A DNA stretch of 22,088 nucleotides from positions 1-22,088 of the forward strand of contig CALAZP010000151.1 in the NCBI GenBank assembly GCA_937926355.1, read 5' to 3'. This DNA comes from an uncultured Saprospirales bacterium (GTDB lineage Bacteria > Bacteroidota > Bacteroidia > Chitinophagales > Saprospiraceae). Each line of letters starts with the position of its first letter. The stretch's first letter is position 1. The notes below the pieces were generated by a model. The model was given only the letters and a program-made list of their open reading frames with translations, was not told the origin of the DNA and made no database searches. The position numbers and the translations under genes are program-made. Positions 13,010-19,511 of this stretch are shown piece by piece.

Positions 13010-13476
13010 AAAAGTATATTAAGCACCTCAACGAATATGAAGATTCAGATCTATTAGATTTGATGGGAGACCTTGGAGATATTGGTTTCGAGAACTATCA
13101 GGGATGGGTTTTTTCTTGGGATAGTCCTACTGAAAAACCTTTGGCTGAAGTTATGATAGCTCCTGGTCCAAGAGAGGCTTTTGACCTTTACAGAAACAAT
13201 GGATGGTTTGGCCCGGACATTGACTATGCTGCAAACAACGGCACCAAGTTTAAAACCCTAGAGGATGTATTCAAATACCTAAAGGACAACAAGATAATTT
13301 CTTCTTACGAATTTATCTGGGGACTAAATGCTAGGGGAGGGGTTGACCAGAATGAGTTTCATCAAGTCCCAAACGGTAACCCTTTTGCGGTCACATCTTT
13401 GCTGATTACCAAATTTGATAATGCCCCGGAGACATACGGTAAATTTGTCCCAGTTAAGATTACTAAGATAGTTTAA
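13006..13476 (+). CDS. Leader-bearing phage protein (156 aa), paralogue of the 16730 gene
   Basis: Leader MKKYIKHLNEYEDSDLLDLM then GDLGDIGFENYQGWVF; this aligns with MDLLGDLDKIGIEQHKGWLV of the 16730 gene. A second shared block is EVMIAPGPREAFDLYRNNGW (here) against YAVIAKNPGEASALIMESMG (there), so the two are paralogues over most of their length. The C-terminal part (FIWGLNARGGVDQNEFHQVP) is specific. Function unknown. ATGA overlap with the preceding gene; converges on the 13463 gene with a 14-base overlap. Confidence 0.82.
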   Translation: MKKYIKHLNEYEDSDLLDLMGDLGDIGFENYQGWVFSWDSPTEKPLAEVMIAPGPREAFDLYRNNGWFGPDIDYAANNGTKFKTLEDVFKYLKDNKIISSYEFIWGLNARGGVDQNEFHQVPNGNPFAVTSLLITKFDNAPETYGKFVPVKITKIV

Positions 13477-13960
13477 GGTCTTGTACTCCTGGTGTTTTAT
13501 GTACCACGTAACCTGCGATTACTGATAAATCCCAAATACAACCAGAATTAACGTCCCATACATTAAACCAACGGAATTGGTTAATGGAGGAAAAATCTTT
13601 TTTGACCGTTGCATTTATTTTATAATAGTTCCTCACCTCAATCCCTGAATACTTTTTGGCAACACTTTCCCAGTCAATCATAACAAATCCCAGACTTGTC
13701 CTAGATTCAATCCCTATTGCATACTGTGCCTGGAAGGCAAGAAGTTTTTCCCAGGAGTCGATAACCAAAAGTCGGTCTTTATTAATAGCAAGCTCTAGGT
13801 TATGTTCATCCCTCCAATGTGGCATGTTGACAGCAACCCATTCTACCCATTCGTTATCTTGTGCATACCAAAGTCCTTTGGGTTTTAAATCTCCATTTCT
13901 TTGGGTGTAAGTTCTGGACAGATCCAATCGATCCTCCTTTGTCATGTGATTTCGAGTCAT
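13463..13960 (-). CDS. Unknown phage protein with GLWYA and WDVNSGCIWD motifs (165 aa)
   Basis: Signatures KPKGLWYAQDNEWVEWVAVN, MIDWESVAKKYSGIEVRNYY and WFNVWDVNSGCIWDLSV. From memory, this combination (GLWY...W, DWExVAKxYxGIEI, WDxxSGCIW) recurs in phages, bacteria and some eukaryotes as an unnamed family; I know no demonstrated activity. The start ATG overlaps the stop of the upstream phosphodiesterase gene (ATGA), so the two are probably co-translated. Confidence 0.8.
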   Translation of the reverse strand: MTRNHMTKEDRLDLSRTYTQRNGDLKPKGLWYAQDNEWVEWVAVNMPHWRDEHNLELAINKDRLLVIDSWEKLLAFQAQYAIGIESRTSLGFVMIDWESVAKKYSGIEVRNYYKINATVKKDFSSINQFRWFNVWDVNSGCIWDLSVIAGYVVHKTPGVQDLKLS

Positions 13961-14703
13961 TCGATGAATTCTAATTCGTTAGTCTCTGGATCCCAATCCA
14001 CAGTAATTGGCGGGTTCACGAGGTCATATCTCTCGTTGAGTACGGAAGCATTTATAAAGTGGGTTCCGTTGTAAAACTTATACCCGTAACTACCGTGGAT
14101 ATGACCAAAAACATGGATTTTTGGTTTTATCTTATCAACTCTTACTCCCAATAACTCGCATCCCAAATGTGGGGTGTTCCATGGGGGACCACTCACATCG
14201 AGATGATCCTGTGGTGGTCCATGCGTTATAAGGATATCAACATTATCTGGGATCTTCGCCCATTTTTCCTCTAGTTCTTTACCCCCTCTTGGTAAGTTAA
14301 ATGCCCAATTATAAAATTCCGGCTGCCAGGGAGATCCGTATATGGTAATCGGGTTTTCTGAATAGTAGTCGCCATACCTTAAATAGGAATCCTCGAGATA
14401 CTCAATCCGGTAATGTAGGCCCTTAATAAGGTTAGATTTCGTTTCTTGATCTATTTCGAAAAGTCTATCATGATTTCCAGCAATAAAAGCACAGAGGTCA
14501 TAATCTTGATCTCCCAACCAATTACAAAAATCCTCGGCTTCGTATTTAGAATATCCTGATGTCATGAAGTCCCCAGCGTGAACCAGAAGATCACCTCCTG
14601 GAAGATCTAGCGACTCGTTGGACTTTCTGATGTCCTTGGTACCCTTTAGACTTCGGTGCCTTGCGTGGGTATCGGATATAAATGTTATTCTCATTTTATT
14701 CAT
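13957..14703 (-). CDS. MPPED-like calcineurin-type metallophosphodiesterase (248 aa)
   Basis: Has the complete two-metal phosphoesterase signature: Asp11 and His13 (SDTHARH), Asp45 (VHAGDF), Asn77-His78 (AGNHD), His161 (THGPP), His201 and His203 (GHIHGSYG). The IYGSPWQPEFYNWAFNLPRG block and LITHGPP identify the MPPED/UPF0046-type branch, whose animal members hydrolyse 2',3'- and 3',5'-cyclic nucleotides in vitro. The start is set at ATG 14703, one base after the stop of the upstream gene and 38 codons inside the longest frame, directly before the conserved MRITFISD. Likely cytoplasmic. Substrate in the phage unknown; a cyclic-nucleotide or nucleic-acid-end target is inference. Confidence 0.88.
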   Translation of the reverse strand: MNKMRITFISDTHARHRSLKGTKDIRKSNESLDLPGGDLLVHAGDFMTSGYSKYEAEDFCNWLGDQDYDLCAFIAGNHDRLFEIDQETKSNLIKGLHYRIEYLEDSYLRYGDYYSENPITIYGSPWQPEFYNWAFNLPRGGKELEEKWAKIPDNVDILITHGPPQDHLDVSGPPWNTPHLGCELLGVRVDKIKPKIHVFGHIHGSYGYKFYNGTHFINASVLNERYDLVNPPITVDWDPETNELEFIE

Positions 14704-14704
14704 C

Positions 14705-15337
14705 TTAGTCCCACCATCTTTCAATTTCTTGCTCCAAGATCTTAAACAGAAGCTTACGAGCTCTTTGATGATTGATATGAGCAATGTTACTCGCAATGCG
14801 ATGTTTATCACTCTCATCAGTAATCTTTAACCATCCTTCCCCGTTCATTACTCTCTTGTAGATTAATGGGTACTTAGCAAAGTAATCATCAAAGTTCTCC
14901 TCTATTTGCTTAGATTTCCACGAAGAATATCCTGGCTTATCTGGAATATCTTCAAACCAATGTTTGGTCTTCTCATAGTCCATGTATTCCATTGAGTAAT
15001 ATTCGTCTTTAACTTTTTCAATCAGACGAACACACGTCATCATATCACGTTCATCTTTCCAGTTATTTAGATGCAAACCGTACTTACCAATGTAGTTGGC
15101 TTGTGCCTTTAACTTATGTGAAAGAATGTCAAAGATAAATGCATCATCCCAGTTACGGTCTTTCCAAATAACAGGCAACCAATACCAAACACTTTTAATG
15201 CCACGAATAAATTCTTTACCCATATATCGACCCTCGTGTTCCCACCACAGTGATATGTAATCTATTTTTCTTCTTAACCAAGAACGAGATTCGCTATCTT
15301 CTCGCCATTGTTCAAATATGTCTTTTTCTGGTTCCAT
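14705..15337 (-). CDS. Conserved unknown phage protein, WKDRNWD type (210 aa)
   Basis: Core blocks VWYWLPVIWKDRNWDDAFIF, ILSHKLKAQANYIGKYGLHL and MTCVRLIEKVKDEYYSMEYM. Proteins with the W(F/W)P(I/V)IWKDR(D/N)WD...IxxxKL...R(L)IEKxxxEYY pattern are, from memory, widespread in large aquatic phages, without known function. Mostly helical, tryptophan-rich, no membrane segment. Starts inside the 3' end of the gene at 15312 (26-base overlap) and ends one base before the phosphodiesterase start, so part of one operon. Confidence 0.8.
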   Translation of the reverse strand: MEPEKDIFEQWREDSESRSWLRRKIDYISLWWEHEGRYMGKEFIRGIKSVWYWLPVIWKDRNWDDAFIFDILSHKLKAQANYIGKYGLHLNNWKDERDMMTCVRLIEKVKDEYYSMEYMDYEKTKHWFEDIPDKPGYSSWKSKQIEENFDDYFAKYPLIYKRVMNGEGWLKITDESDKHRIASNIAHINHQRARKLLFKILEQEIERWWD

Positions 15338-15659
15338 CTGATAAAAAATATATCTTGTCTTTATTTAAGTCGTAAATGTTTCCGTTGGTAGATACAATGA
15401 TAACTTCTAATGCTTGTCCCCACCATTCCATAAGGACTTCTATAGGCTCTTTGTCTTTTTCTTCCACATTAATTTTTTGTGGTGACATGTGATGGAGACC
15501 TAGTTTCATCTTCCTTAAGGTTTCCTTATCACCACACAAAGAATATGTTATTGTTATCCCCTTGACTCTACACAAAGTCTCTGAACCGTATTTACTAACG
15601 TAAACAAATTCCTTGTCCTTTAGTTCTTCGTTAAGAGTCTCTTGTATTTTACTGAACAT
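15312..15659 (-). CDS. Unknown small protein (115 aa)
   Basis: MFSKIQETLNEELKDKEFVY followed by a mixed alpha/beta body (GITITYSLCGDKETLRKMKL) and a C-terminal EVIIVSTNGNIYDLNKDKIY block. No family recognised. Overlaps the next gene by 26 bases. First gene of the minus-strand run 15659-13463, unless the small genes at 15697-15871 are transcribed in front of it. Confidence 0.7.
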   Translation of the reverse strand: MFSKIQETLNEELKDKEFVYVSKYGSETLCRVKGITITYSLCGDKETLRKMKLGLHHMSPQKINVEEKDKEPIEVLMEWWGQALEVIIVSTNGNIYDLNKDKIYFLSDGTRKRHI

Positions 15660-15739
15660 GGCAGCAATATTATTATTTTAGAGCGTGCTAAAAAAATTAA
15701 AAGTCTATTATTTCGTATCTAGGTGGATCTACCGCAATT

Positions 15740-15871
15740 CTATAAATCATAATATGACTCTTCTCCTCTAAAAAATTTCACAAGGTAATTACCCTCTTCA
15801 ACAAATACCCTTACTACTCCCTTTGAAAAGGTAACGTGTGCTTTTATCTTCTTGTAATCCTTAATTTTCAT
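15740..15871 (-). CDS. Tiny protein (43 aa) fused in position to the FkbM gene
   Basis: The ATG (15871) follows the TAG stop of the methyltransferase gene with no base between (TAGATG), so translation is coupled. Product MKIKDYKKIKAHVTFSKGVV then RVFVEEGNYLVKFFRGEESY is basic, with two predicted beta strands. A second mini frame of 17 codons (15697-15750; MIYRIAVDPPRYEIIDF) begins inside its 3' end in another frame and fills the gap to 15697. No family recognised. It fills most of the otherwise empty 15660-15871 stretch. Confidence 0.6.
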   Translation of the reverse strand: MKIKDYKKIKAHVTFSKGVVRVFVEEGNYLVKFFRGEESYYDL

Positions 15872-16651
15872 CTATTTCCAAAAATGTAATTGTGTCAAAG
15901 ATCCATCTCCGTGGAACAGCGTAAATCTTTGGAAGCCAAGATTAAAAAGTCTCTCTGTAAACTCTTCTCTTAGGTCGTGGCCTAGCCATCCAGCATGGAA
16001 CTCCATGGATATCTTTTTAATTCTTGACAGATGCTCGTCAGTTAGACTTTCTATGATCTCCTTCTCACCACCTTCGCAGTCAACTTTTAGGAAATCTATA
16101 GTCTCGGGAAGAACCCCCAGTTTCCAAAGATCGTCCAGACTCATGGTAATGCAGGGTTCGGTGTAAATTATTTCCCGATCCTCTTTTTCTAATTTCAGTG
16201 TAGATCCACCAAGATTGTTGATCACCCCGGCGACTCCCATTTTAGCTGAAGAGGTCCCTTTGCTAATAGCTATATTATATGCCTCCACATCATATCCAAC
16301 GTTATCCACCAGACATGAAAATGCTTTAGACATGGGCTCGAAAGTGATTACCCGGGAAGCTCCTCTTTCCAAAGCCCTCCGAGAAAACATGCCTATATTT
16401 CCACCGATGTCAACAACAACATCCCCTGGATTAATTACACATCCATATCTTTCGTAGTCGCTTCCTTGTGAATCATGTTCTCCAAACATTTGGAACATCT
16501 CATAATACATGTAGTTTATATCGTCTATTCCATCCTCCCCGTTGTAATAAGCCTGCAGTGAAAATCTCTCGGACTCCTTTGAAAGATCCCTTTTTGTTTT
16601 CTCTCCGTCTTTCCCTATGGTCCAAAAAATTGGATTGTGTTCTCTTTGCAT
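15872..16651 (-). CDS. FkbM-family SAM-dependent methyltransferase (259 aa)
   Basis: Class I methyltransferase fold: SAM-binding motif VVVDIGGNIGMFS (78-90) followed by ASRVITFEPM (acidic end of strand 2), and the FkbM hallmark IDFLKVDCEGGEKEII later. FkbM-type enzymes methylate hydroxyls of sugars or polyketides, often in surface-glycan loci. The start is set at ATG 16651, since a TATAAATA element (rc of 16665-16672) lies 13 bases upstream. A TTG at 16717 would add 22 residues but lies inside the divergent promoter for 16730. Next to a sugar epimerase gene (galE) across the divergent promoter, so sugar O-methylation is plausible. Confidence 0.85.
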   Translation of the reverse strand: MQREHNPIFWTIGKDGEKTKRDLSKESERFSLQAYYNGEDGIDDINYMYYEMFQMFGEHDSQGSDYERYGCVINPGDVVVDIGGNIGMFSRRALERGASRVITFEPMSKAFSCLVDNVGYDVEAYNIAISKGTSSAKMGVAGVINNLGGSTLKLEKEDREIIYTEPCITMSLDDLWKLGVLPETIDFLKVDCEGGEKEIIESLTDEHLSRIKKISMEFHAGWLGHDLREEFTERLFNLGFQRFTLFHGDGSLTQLHFWK

Positions 16652-16664
16652 TCTAAGTCTTTTG

Positions 16665-16672
16665 TATTTATA
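16665..16672 (-). promoter_or_regulatory. TATAAATA late-promoter-like element
   Basis: Reverse complement reads TATAAATA, the T4 late promoter consensus, 13 bases before the ATG of the FkbM gene. This favours the 16651 start over the upstream TTG. Confidence 0.45.
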
Positions 16673-16701
16673 GATATCTGACCTATTAAAATTTCCAGCA
16701 A

Positions 16702-16711
16702 GATATATAAT
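16702..16711 (+). promoter_or_regulatory. GATATATAAT promoter element
   Basis: GATATATAAT, with a TATAAT at 16706-16711, ends 18 bases before the ATG at 16730. Part of the recurrent element family. Confidence 0.6.
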
Positions 16712-16729
16712 TGACAAATAAAATAGTCT

Positions 16730-17194
16730 ATGCCACTTAAGTCTTTTAAAGCATTTGAAGAGGAGGAAATGGATCTTTTAGGTGATCTTGATAAAATCGG
16801 GATAGAACAACACAAGGGGTGGCTTGTGTGCACATCAAGCGTTTACGATAGGGATCAGATGGGATCTTCAGTTTATGCTGTCATAGCAAAAAATCCTGGG
16901 GAAGCTTCTGCTTTAATTATGGAGTCCATGGGTATTGAAGATGAACAAGATTTGGAAGACGCAAGAAAGGGATCTGATTTCGAATCGGGCCTTGAAGAAA
17001 CTATGAACAACATCATGCAATGGGATGGACGTTTTGAAGTTTTGGTTGTCTATGATGATCTTAAGCCGTTTAAATATGAGGACTATTGCCTTGAAATAGA
17101 TTGGACTAATCCCATTATGGCTGCTAAGGATGTTAAATACGTCTTCCCAAATGCTGAGCAAATTCTAGGCTCCAAAATGTCAACTCATAGGTAA
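16730..17194 (+). CDS. Leader-bearing phage protein (154 aa), paralogue of the 13006 gene
   Basis: N-terminus MPLKSFKAFEEEEMDLLGDL, then DKIGIEQHKGWLV, matches the 13006 gene (DLLDLMGDLGDIGFENYQGW). A second match is YAVIAKNPGEASALIMESMG. The C-terminal part (FEVLVVYDDLKPFKYEDYCL) has a beta strand followed by an acidic helix. It carries no enzyme motif I know. Own promoter; a short stem-loop follows at 17193-17211. Function unknown; the leader suggests virion association (inference). Confidence 0.82.
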   Translation: MPLKSFKAFEEEEMDLLGDLDKIGIEQHKGWLVCTSSVYDRDQMGSSVYAVIAKNPGEASALIMESMGIEDEQDLEDARKGSDFESGLEETMNNIMQWDGRFEVLVVYDDLKPFKYEDYCLEIDWTNPIMAAKDVKYVFPNAEQILGSKMSTHR

Positions 17195-17211
17195 ATCTTT
17201 TTGAAAGATTT
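17193..17211 (+). terminator. Weak stem-loop after the 16730 gene
   Basis: AAATCTTT (17193-17200), loop TTG, AAAGATTT (17204-17211). A+T only apart from one pair, starts in the stop codon, only a short T run behind. Could slow or end transcription before galE; weak evidence. Confidence 0.35.
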
Positions 17212-17248
17212 TCAATTATTCACACTATAACTTGCAAACATTTCCACT

Positions 17249-18298
17249 ATGTCTAAAAACATACTTGTGACAGGTGGCCTGGGATTTATTGGATCCCACA
17301 CCGTAGTTGCACTCCACGAAGCTGGATTCAATCCAGTGATCGTTGATAACCTTTCAAACTCAAAGCTGGGCATACTTGACCATATCGAGCACATCACAGG
17401 GAAGAAGCCTAAGTTCTATGAAGAAGATGTACTCCACAACGTAGATATGGAGATCATTCTGGAAAACGAAAACATAGATGGAGTAATTCATTTTGCAGCT
17501 TACAAATCTGTAAGTGAGAGTCTGGAAGATCCATTTTCATATTATGAAAACAACGTTGGTGGTCTGATGAGCTTGATGTCAGCAATGAAATTCACAGATT
17601 GTAATAAGCTCGTATTTAGCTCTAGCTGCACTGTTTACGGAGAACCTGATGTTATCCCGGTTGACGAGCAAAGTCCCGTTAAACAAGCTACAACGGCTTA
17701 CGGATCGACCAAACAAGTGTGTGAGACCATGCTCAGGGATAACACATGGCTTGATTCTATAGCACTCCGCTACTTCAATCCCGTTGGTGGGCATGAGAGT
17801 GGAATGCTAGGTGAACTTCCTCTCGGCACCCCAAACAATTTGGTTCCTTATTTAACACAGACAGCAGCAGGAATTAGAGAACAGCTTACAGTGTTTGGTG
17901 ATGATTATGATACAAGGGATGGGTCTTGTATTAGAGACTTTATTCACGTTATGGACCTTGCAGAAGCACACGTTAATGCAGTGGAAAGACTATTCGATGA
18001 AGATCGTGATAGGGATAAAGAAAAGCAGGGACCAGATACTAAAAACTTTGAGGTTTTCAATGTAGGTACAGGTGTGGGTTACACTGTCCTTGAGCTCATC
18101 AATAAATTTGAAGAGGTTAATGGAATTCGGGTAAACTACAAGATTGGTCCTAGAAGGGATGGAGACATTGTTAGAATCTGGGCAGACACCACAAAATCTT
18201 ATTGGGGATTAGGATGGCAAGCTAAAAGAGACCTTGGAGATATGATGAAAGATGCTTGGTCTTGGCAACAGAATTTGCCTGGAAAAGACTTGTTTTAA
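17249..18298 (+). CDS. galE: UDP-glucose 4-epimerase
   Basis: Interconverts UDP-glucose and UDP-galactose with tightly bound NAD. Full-length (349 aa). Rossmann motif TGGLGFIGS at 8-16, ribose-contacting Asp33 (VDNLSNS), catalytic Ser126, Tyr151 and Lys155 (FSSSCTVYG, AYGSTK). GalE-specific blocks are all present: RYFNPVGGHESGMLGE, NNLVPYLTQTAAGIREQL, FGDDYDTRDGSCIRDFIHV and FNVGTGVGYTVLELI. A 10-residue acidic insertion-like stretch (RLFDEDRDRDKEKQGPD) follows the VMDLAEAHVNAVE helix. Upstream has no clear Shine-Dalgarno sequence. Probably supplies galactose for phage or host glycan modification, together with the epimerase at 4597 and the FkbM enzyme. Confidence 0.96.
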   Translation: MSKNILVTGGLGFIGSHTVVALHEAGFNPVIVDNLSNSKLGILDHIEHITGKKPKFYEEDVLHNVDMEIILENENIDGVIHFAAYKSVSESLEDPFSYYENNVGGLMSLMSAMKFTDCNKLVFSSSCTVYGEPDVIPVDEQSPVKQATTAYGSTKQVCETMLRDNTWLDSIALRYFNPVGGHESGMLGELPLGTPNNLVPYLTQTAAGIREQLTVFGDDYDTRDGSCIRDFIHVMDLAEAHVNAVERLFDEDRDRDKEKQGPDTKNFEVFNVGTGVGYTVLELINKFEEVNGIRVNYKIGPRRDGDIVRIWADTTKSYWGLGWQAKRDLGDMMKDAWSWQQNLPGKDLF

Positions 18299-18312
18299 TA
18301 TTTGGGTAGAAT

Positions 18313-18480
18313 ATGATTACTTTAATATTTCTAATAGCGTTCTTTGCATTTGCAACAGGTGCTAAAGCAAGCGGATGGTATAATGCACCAGAAGGAACAT
18401 ATGAACGCAAAAAATACTTACTTGAAATGTTAGTTTTTTGTATATTTCTTGTTCCTGCATTAATTTATATATTATTATAA
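18313..18480 (+). CDS. Tiny membrane protein (55 aa), unknown
   Basis: ATG 18313, stop TAA 18478-18480, 14 bases after galE. The product has two hydrophobic helices, MITLIFLIAFFAFATGAKAS and LLEMLVFCIFLVPALIYILL, joined by a short polar loop (GWYNAPEGTYERKKY). A GGGTAGA lies just upstream. Clear helix-loop-helix hydrophobicity and position after galE support coding. No family recognised. Conceivable roles include a small holin-type or host-membrane effector protein. Confidence 0.7.
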   Translation: MITLIFLIAFFAFATGAKASGWYNAPEGTYERKKYLLEMLVFCIFLVPALIYILL

Positions 18481-18499
18481 GATTCTTGCTCAAATAAAT

Positions 18500-18541
18500 A
18501 ACCCCGACAATAGAATTTGTTTTCTTCTATATATCGGGGTT
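18500..18541. terminator. Stem-loop between convergent genes, likely bidirectional
   Basis: AACCCCGA (18500-18507) pairs with TCGGGGTT (18534-18541), with an inner ATAGAA/TTCTAT stem (18510-18515, 18525-18530). On the minus strand a T-rich TTATTTATTT follows, so it serves best to end the 18565-19146 transcript; on the + strand the T run is poor. Confidence 0.75.
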
Positions 18542-18564
18542 GAAGGAGTTAATTGGTTTGTTTC

Positions 18565-19146
18565 CTAATCTTTTTTCTTCTTAAGATTGGCTTTAGCTTG
18601 TTGATAAAGTGCCTTGTCTCCTACTTCGGTAGTTCTGCCACCTACCAGGAAGGAATTTACGCGGGCCATCGCCCACTGCTGGGGCGTTGTACCTGGGACA
18701 TGACCGGTTTTCCAAGCTGCATAGCCACGATCCCAAACCTTTTTGAGAATACCCAGCGGGAATCTTGATTTGTCTGACTTTTTCTTTAGTGCTTTATAGA
18801 CTGGGCTGTCCTTACTCATCTTAGAAGACTCCATTACCTCTTCAGCTGGAATCTCTTCCTCAAGGACGATCTCTTCAAACAGATCTACTACCTGTCTGTA
18901 TTCTTCGTAAGTCATGACTAGATCTAAATCGACCTCCTCAGACTCTCCGAACATTTCTTTATACTTCTTGGTGTATTTGCTAGGCTTAGTTTTTACTGGC
19001 TTTCCTTTGCCAGCTTTTCTAGACTTGTAATCAGCATCCCATTCCTGGTATGCTGTTGGATCATCATCAGCCTTGTCTTTATGCTTTTTGATCTCCCTCT
19101 TCATGACACGAGGGTTTTTAGTAAGGTATTTCTTTGGAAGTTTCAT
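18565..19146 (-). CDS. DUF5824-like phage protein (193 aa)
   Basis: Lysine-rich N-terminus (MKLPKKYLTKNPRVMKREIK), KPSKYTKKYKEMFGE, an acidic middle (VVDLFEEIVLEEEIPAEEVM) and a conserved C-terminal block: GILKKVWDRGYAAWKTGHVP followed by GTTPQQWAMARVNSFLVGG. This last block (RG.AAWKTGH.PGT...QWAMARVNSFL.GG) matches my memory of DUF5824 in phages, which has no assigned function and is often close to structural genes. Start ATG preceded by TAGGAAG. Last gene of the minus-strand run beginning near 19454, ending at the terminator 18500-18541. Confidence 0.82.
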   Translation of the reverse strand: MKLPKKYLTKNPRVMKREIKKHKDKADDDPTAYQEWDADYKSRKAGKGKPVKTKPSKYTKKYKEMFGESEEVDLDLVMTYEEYRQVVDLFEEIVLEEEIPAEEVMESSKMSKDSPVYKALKKKSDKSRFPLGILKKVWDRGYAAWKTGHVPGTTPQQWAMARVNSFLVGGRTTEVGDKALYQQAKANLKKKKD

Positions 19147-19151
19147 ACTTC

Positions 19152-19160
19152 CTATATATC
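19152..19160 (-). promoter_or_regulatory. GATATATAG element
   Basis: Reverse complement GATATATAG directly precedes the GGAAGT and ATG of the 18565-19146 gene. Same family as the other promoter-like elements, but its proximity (5 bases to the ATG) means it may just be part of the ribosome binding region. Confidence 0.3.
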
Positions 19161-19163
19161 AAG

Positions 19164-19454
19164 TTATTTTACAGTAACTATTCGACCGGGCTTAAGATCT
19201 CTAAGAACAATATTACCTTTGCAGGAATCCAAGCAAATGGTTTTTTCCTCGTAACTAAAAGCAGAAATAGTGATGGAATCTTTATCAGTTTCAAGGCGGA
19301 AGAACCCATTAATGTCGGTGTATGTTTTAGAATCCCGAGATGCTACCTCGGCGAAAGATATGGCATCTCCGTTTTGATCAACGACTCTTGAGGTCACTTG
19401 GTTGGTGAAGGTGACAAACATTGAAATGATTGTTGGAAAGATAATGGATAACAT
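19164..19454 (-). CDS. Carboxypeptidase-regulatory-like (TonB-receptor N-terminal type) protein (96 aa)
   Basis: After a hydrophobic N-terminus (MLSIIFPTIISMFVTF, signal- or anchor-like but lacking a basic start) comes VTSRVVDQNGDAISFAEVAS, KTYTDINGFFRLETD, SITISAFSYEEKTICLD. This is the carboxypeptidase D regulatory-like beta-sandwich, best known as the N-terminal extension of Bacteroidota SusC/TonB-dependent receptors and of outer-surface proteins. Here it stands alone as a single domain, with no receptor plug or barrel. Could be a periplasmic or surface decoy, or a captured host fragment. Start ATG preceded by AAAGG. Confidence 0.75.
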   Translation of the reverse strand: MLSIIFPTIISMFVTFTNQVTSRVVDQNGDAISFAEVASRDSKTYTDINGFFRLETDKDSITISAFSYEEKTICLDSCKGNIVLRDLKPGRIVTVK

Positions 19455-19511
19455 CCTTTAGGTTTTTTTCTTTGATATTCCTAACGAAGAAGATTGTTCC
19501 TTTTTTCAACG

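Noticed and set aside
14704..14817. Longer N-terminus for the phosphodiesterase (38 extra residues)
   Set aside because: The extension overlaps the upstream gene's 3' end, whereas ATG 14703 sits one base behind that stop and directly before the conserved phosphoesterase start.
16711..16716. TTGACA as a -35 element
   Set aside because: It lies 14 bases before the ATG of the 16730 gene with no place for a -10 element; the GATATATAAT just before it is the better promoter.
17579..17794. Minus-strand frame within galE
   Set aside because: galE is unmistakable on the + strand here; the reverse frame is a shadow.
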